In this document: positions 6,347 through 6,876 of the stretch, piece by piece | Position numbering within the stretch: position 1 is the first letter of the stretch | How the letters are laid out: each line of letters starts with the position of its first letter | Origin: an uncultured Haloferula sp. | GTDB lineage: Bacteria > Verrucomicrobiota > Verrucomicrobiae > Verrucomicrobiales > Akkermansiaceae | Direction of reading: 5' to 3' | NCBI GenBank assembly: GCA_946481625.1 | Contig: CAMLOZ010000192.1 | Coordinates: 1-6,876, forward strand | DNA length: 6,876 bases | The notes under the pieces: generated by a model | What the model was told of the DNA's origin: nothing | Seen by the model: the letters and a program-made list of their open reading frames with translations, nothing else | The model's database searches: none | Position numbers and translations under genes: made by a program

Positions 6347-6375
6347 TTGCCAAAACCCGGGGCGGTCCCTAGTTC
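6347..6375 (+). promoter_or_regulatory. Promoter of the tRNA-Tyr gene
   Basis: TTGCCA (6347-6352) and TAGTTC (6370-6375) have an exact 17-bp spacer. Transcription would begin near 6382, leaving a leader of about 14 bases before the mature tRNA 5' end. The stretch after the -10 (6376-6387) is nearly all C and G, like the GC-rich discriminator of stable-RNA promoters under stringent control in other bacteria. Confidence 0.5.
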
Positions 6376-6395
6376 TCCGTCCCCGCCGAAACAAA

Positions 6396-6481
6396 GGGTA
6401 GGTTCCGGAGCGGCCAAACGGGGCAGACTGTAAATCTGCTGTCTTACGACTTCGCTGGTTCGAATCCAGCCCTGCCCACCA
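6396..6481 (+). tRNA. tRNA-Tyr (anticodon GTA)
   Basis: This is an 86-nt class II tRNA. The acceptor arm pairs GGGTAGG (6396-6402) with CCTGCCC (6471-6477), including one T-G wobble. The D region contains GAGCGGCCAAA. The anticodon stem GCAGA/TCTGC encloses loop CTGTAAA, with anticodon GTA at 6430-6432. A long variable arm follows, as expected for bacterial tRNA-Tyr. The T arm is CTGG-TTCGAAT-CCAG. The discriminator A (6478) and the CCA end (6479-6481) are encoded. Confidence 0.98.
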
Positions 6482-6482
6482 T

Positions 6483-6497
6483 CCTCTCTCCGAGAGG
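6483..6497 (+). other. Short hairpin just after the tRNA CCA end
   Basis: CCTCTC (6483-6488) and GAGAGG (6492-6497) form a 6-bp stem with a 3-base loop, starting one base after the CCA. It may sit in the 3' trailer removed during tRNA maturation. It has no U-tract, so it is not itself the terminator. Confidence 0.4.
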
Positions 6498-6512
6498 GTT
6501 GCGGCGAAAATG

Positions 6513-6539
6513 AAGCACTCCTGTGAGGGGTGCTTTTTT
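6513..6539 (+). terminator. Intrinsic terminator of the tRNA-Tyr gene
   Basis: AAGCACTCC (6513-6521) pairs with GGGGTGCTT (6527-6535), 9 bp with one T-G wobble and a 5-base loop, followed by further T residues to 6539. It lies 31 bases after the CCA end. Confidence 0.9.
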
Positions 6540-6702
6540 CGTTGGCGGCGGTTGCCGCGGTGCGCTTGGGGCAAGCACGAGGTCCGGGCTCTCGCCGGGT
6601 GTTCCTTCCGCTTCGCCATTACGCGATCATGTGACCGGATCGGGCGATGATTCACTTGCGTTCACGCCGCTCGGGGGATTACATGCAAACAACTGGTGGA
6701 TC

Positions 6703-6713
6703 TTCCGGGGGGA
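6703..6713. repeat. Direct repeat TTCCGGGGGGA, copy 1
   Basis: This is the first of two identical 11-bp copies 50 bp apart; the second is at 6753-6763. The flanks are also similar (GATC before and ATCC after this copy; GAT before and TTCC after the other), so the unit may be a degenerate ~20-bp site. Confidence 0.5.
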
Positions 6714-6752
6714 CAATCCGCCAGCTACAAAAGACCCGATGCCACGCACGAT

Positions 6753-6763
6753 TTCCGGGGGGA
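6753..6763. repeat. Direct repeat TTCCGGGGGGA, copy 2
   Basis: This copy is identical over 11 bp to the one at 6703-6713, with a start-to-start distance of exactly 50 bp, about five helical turns. Confidence 0.5.
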
Positions 6764-6770
6764 ATTCCTG

Positions 6771-6875
6771 TCAGGCAATCAGGTCCGCAGCAGCTCTCAG
6801 GATTTCGATCCCGGGAGCTGACGCGTGTACGGGGGGCAGCGTTTCAGACGTCAAGGCAAGCGGTGTGCCGCACTT
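6771..6875 (-). CDS. Possible C-terminal fragment of an unrecognised gene entering from the right
   Basis: On the minus strand one frame is open from the window edge to a TGA at 6771-6773, giving 34 residues that end in an amphipathic-looking helix (SAPGIEILRAAADLIA). The tail reads like a protein end, but the length is far too short to prove coding. By my count about two thirds of third codon positions are G or C. A strong inverted repeat (6791-6820) lies within it, and other frames are open too. I do not recognise the family. Confidence 0.25.
   Translation of the reverse strand, partial: KCGTPLALTSETLPPVHASAPGIEILRAAADLIA
6791..6820. repeat. Long imperfect inverted repeat with TTCG loop
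   Basis: The arms 6791-6803 and 6808-6820 pair over 13 positions with one T-G wobble (6797/6814) and one A-C mismatch (6799/6812), around a 4-base TTCG loop. No T-run follows on either strand, so it is not a standard terminator. It could be an RNA hairpin or a protein-binding site. Confidence 0.5.
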
Positions 6876-6876
6876 C

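Larger units (their letters stand above)
6540..6876. other. Right-hand region without a confident gene
   Basis: These 337 bases lie beyond the tRNA terminator. Two + frames stay open to the window edge (from 6514, and from an ATG at 6647) and one - frame is open from the edge to a stop at 6771. None has a convincing start, SD or recognised domain. Poly-G runs recur on the + strand at 6673-6677, 6707-6712, 6757-6762 and 6831-6836. A short direct repeat and a long hairpin are listed separately. Confidence 0.6.

Noticed and set aside
6326..6655. 109-codon minus-strand reading frame containing GLDSNQRSRKTADLQSAPFGRSG
   Set aside because: This is the well-known spurious translation antisense to a tRNA-Tyr gene. 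It overlaps the tRNA, its promoter and its terminator.
6514..6876. Open + frames to the window edge (121 codons from 6514; about 76 codons from the ATG at 6647)
   Set aside because: Open frames of this length are common by chance in GC-rich DNA. There is no SD or recognisable domain, and they overlap each other and the tRNA terminator.

Overview
The window is a GC-rich bacterial chromosomal segment holding six protein genes and one tRNA gene. The mix of a secreted sulfatase, a lipoprotein L,D-transpeptidase, a secreted TPR protein and a small exported helical protein, together with mixed use of Shine-Dalgarno (SD) sequences, fits a Verrucomicrobiota bacterium, perhaps near Luteolibacter. That placement comes from the feel of the protein families, not from a marker gene.

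Layout. At the left, a small exported four-helix protein resembling cytochrome b562 (171-590, +) has a near-consensus -35 box just upstream. It converges on a minus-strand block, and the two are separated by a perfect 17-bp-stem terminator (621-659) that can work in both directions. The minus-strand block, in transcription order, is a secreted sulfatase (5347 to 3911), an M42 aminopeptidase (3866 to 2799), a secreted TPR protein (2731 to 1388) and a lipoprotein YkuD L,D-transpeptidase (1329 to 673). The first three are 44 and 67 bp apart, each with a good SD, and could be co-transcribed. The transpeptidase has its own -35/-10 promoter (1348-1376) and no SD.

A 189-bp divergent intergenic region separates the sulfatase from an SDR oxidoreductase (5537-6307, +) and contains a perfect 7-2-7 inverted repeat (5453-5468), a candidate operator. 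After the SDR come a promoter, a tRNA-Tyr(GTA) with encoded CCA (6396-6481) and its terminator (6513-6539). The last ~340 bases hold no confident gene. They carry an 11-bp direct repeat spaced exactly 50 bp, a long imperfect hairpin with a TTCG loop, and a possible C-terminal fragment of a minus-strand gene running in from beyond the window.

How the genes work together. Four of the six products are predicted to be exported (sulfatase, TPR protein, transpeptidase lipoprotein, b562-like protein), so the segment leans towards envelope and periplasm work. No shared pathway can be proved. No defence system, CRISPR array, transposase or phage gene is visible. The most distinctive details are active-site variants: CVASR in the sulfatase, SHACIR in the transpeptidase, and Phe in place of the tetrad Asn in the SDR.
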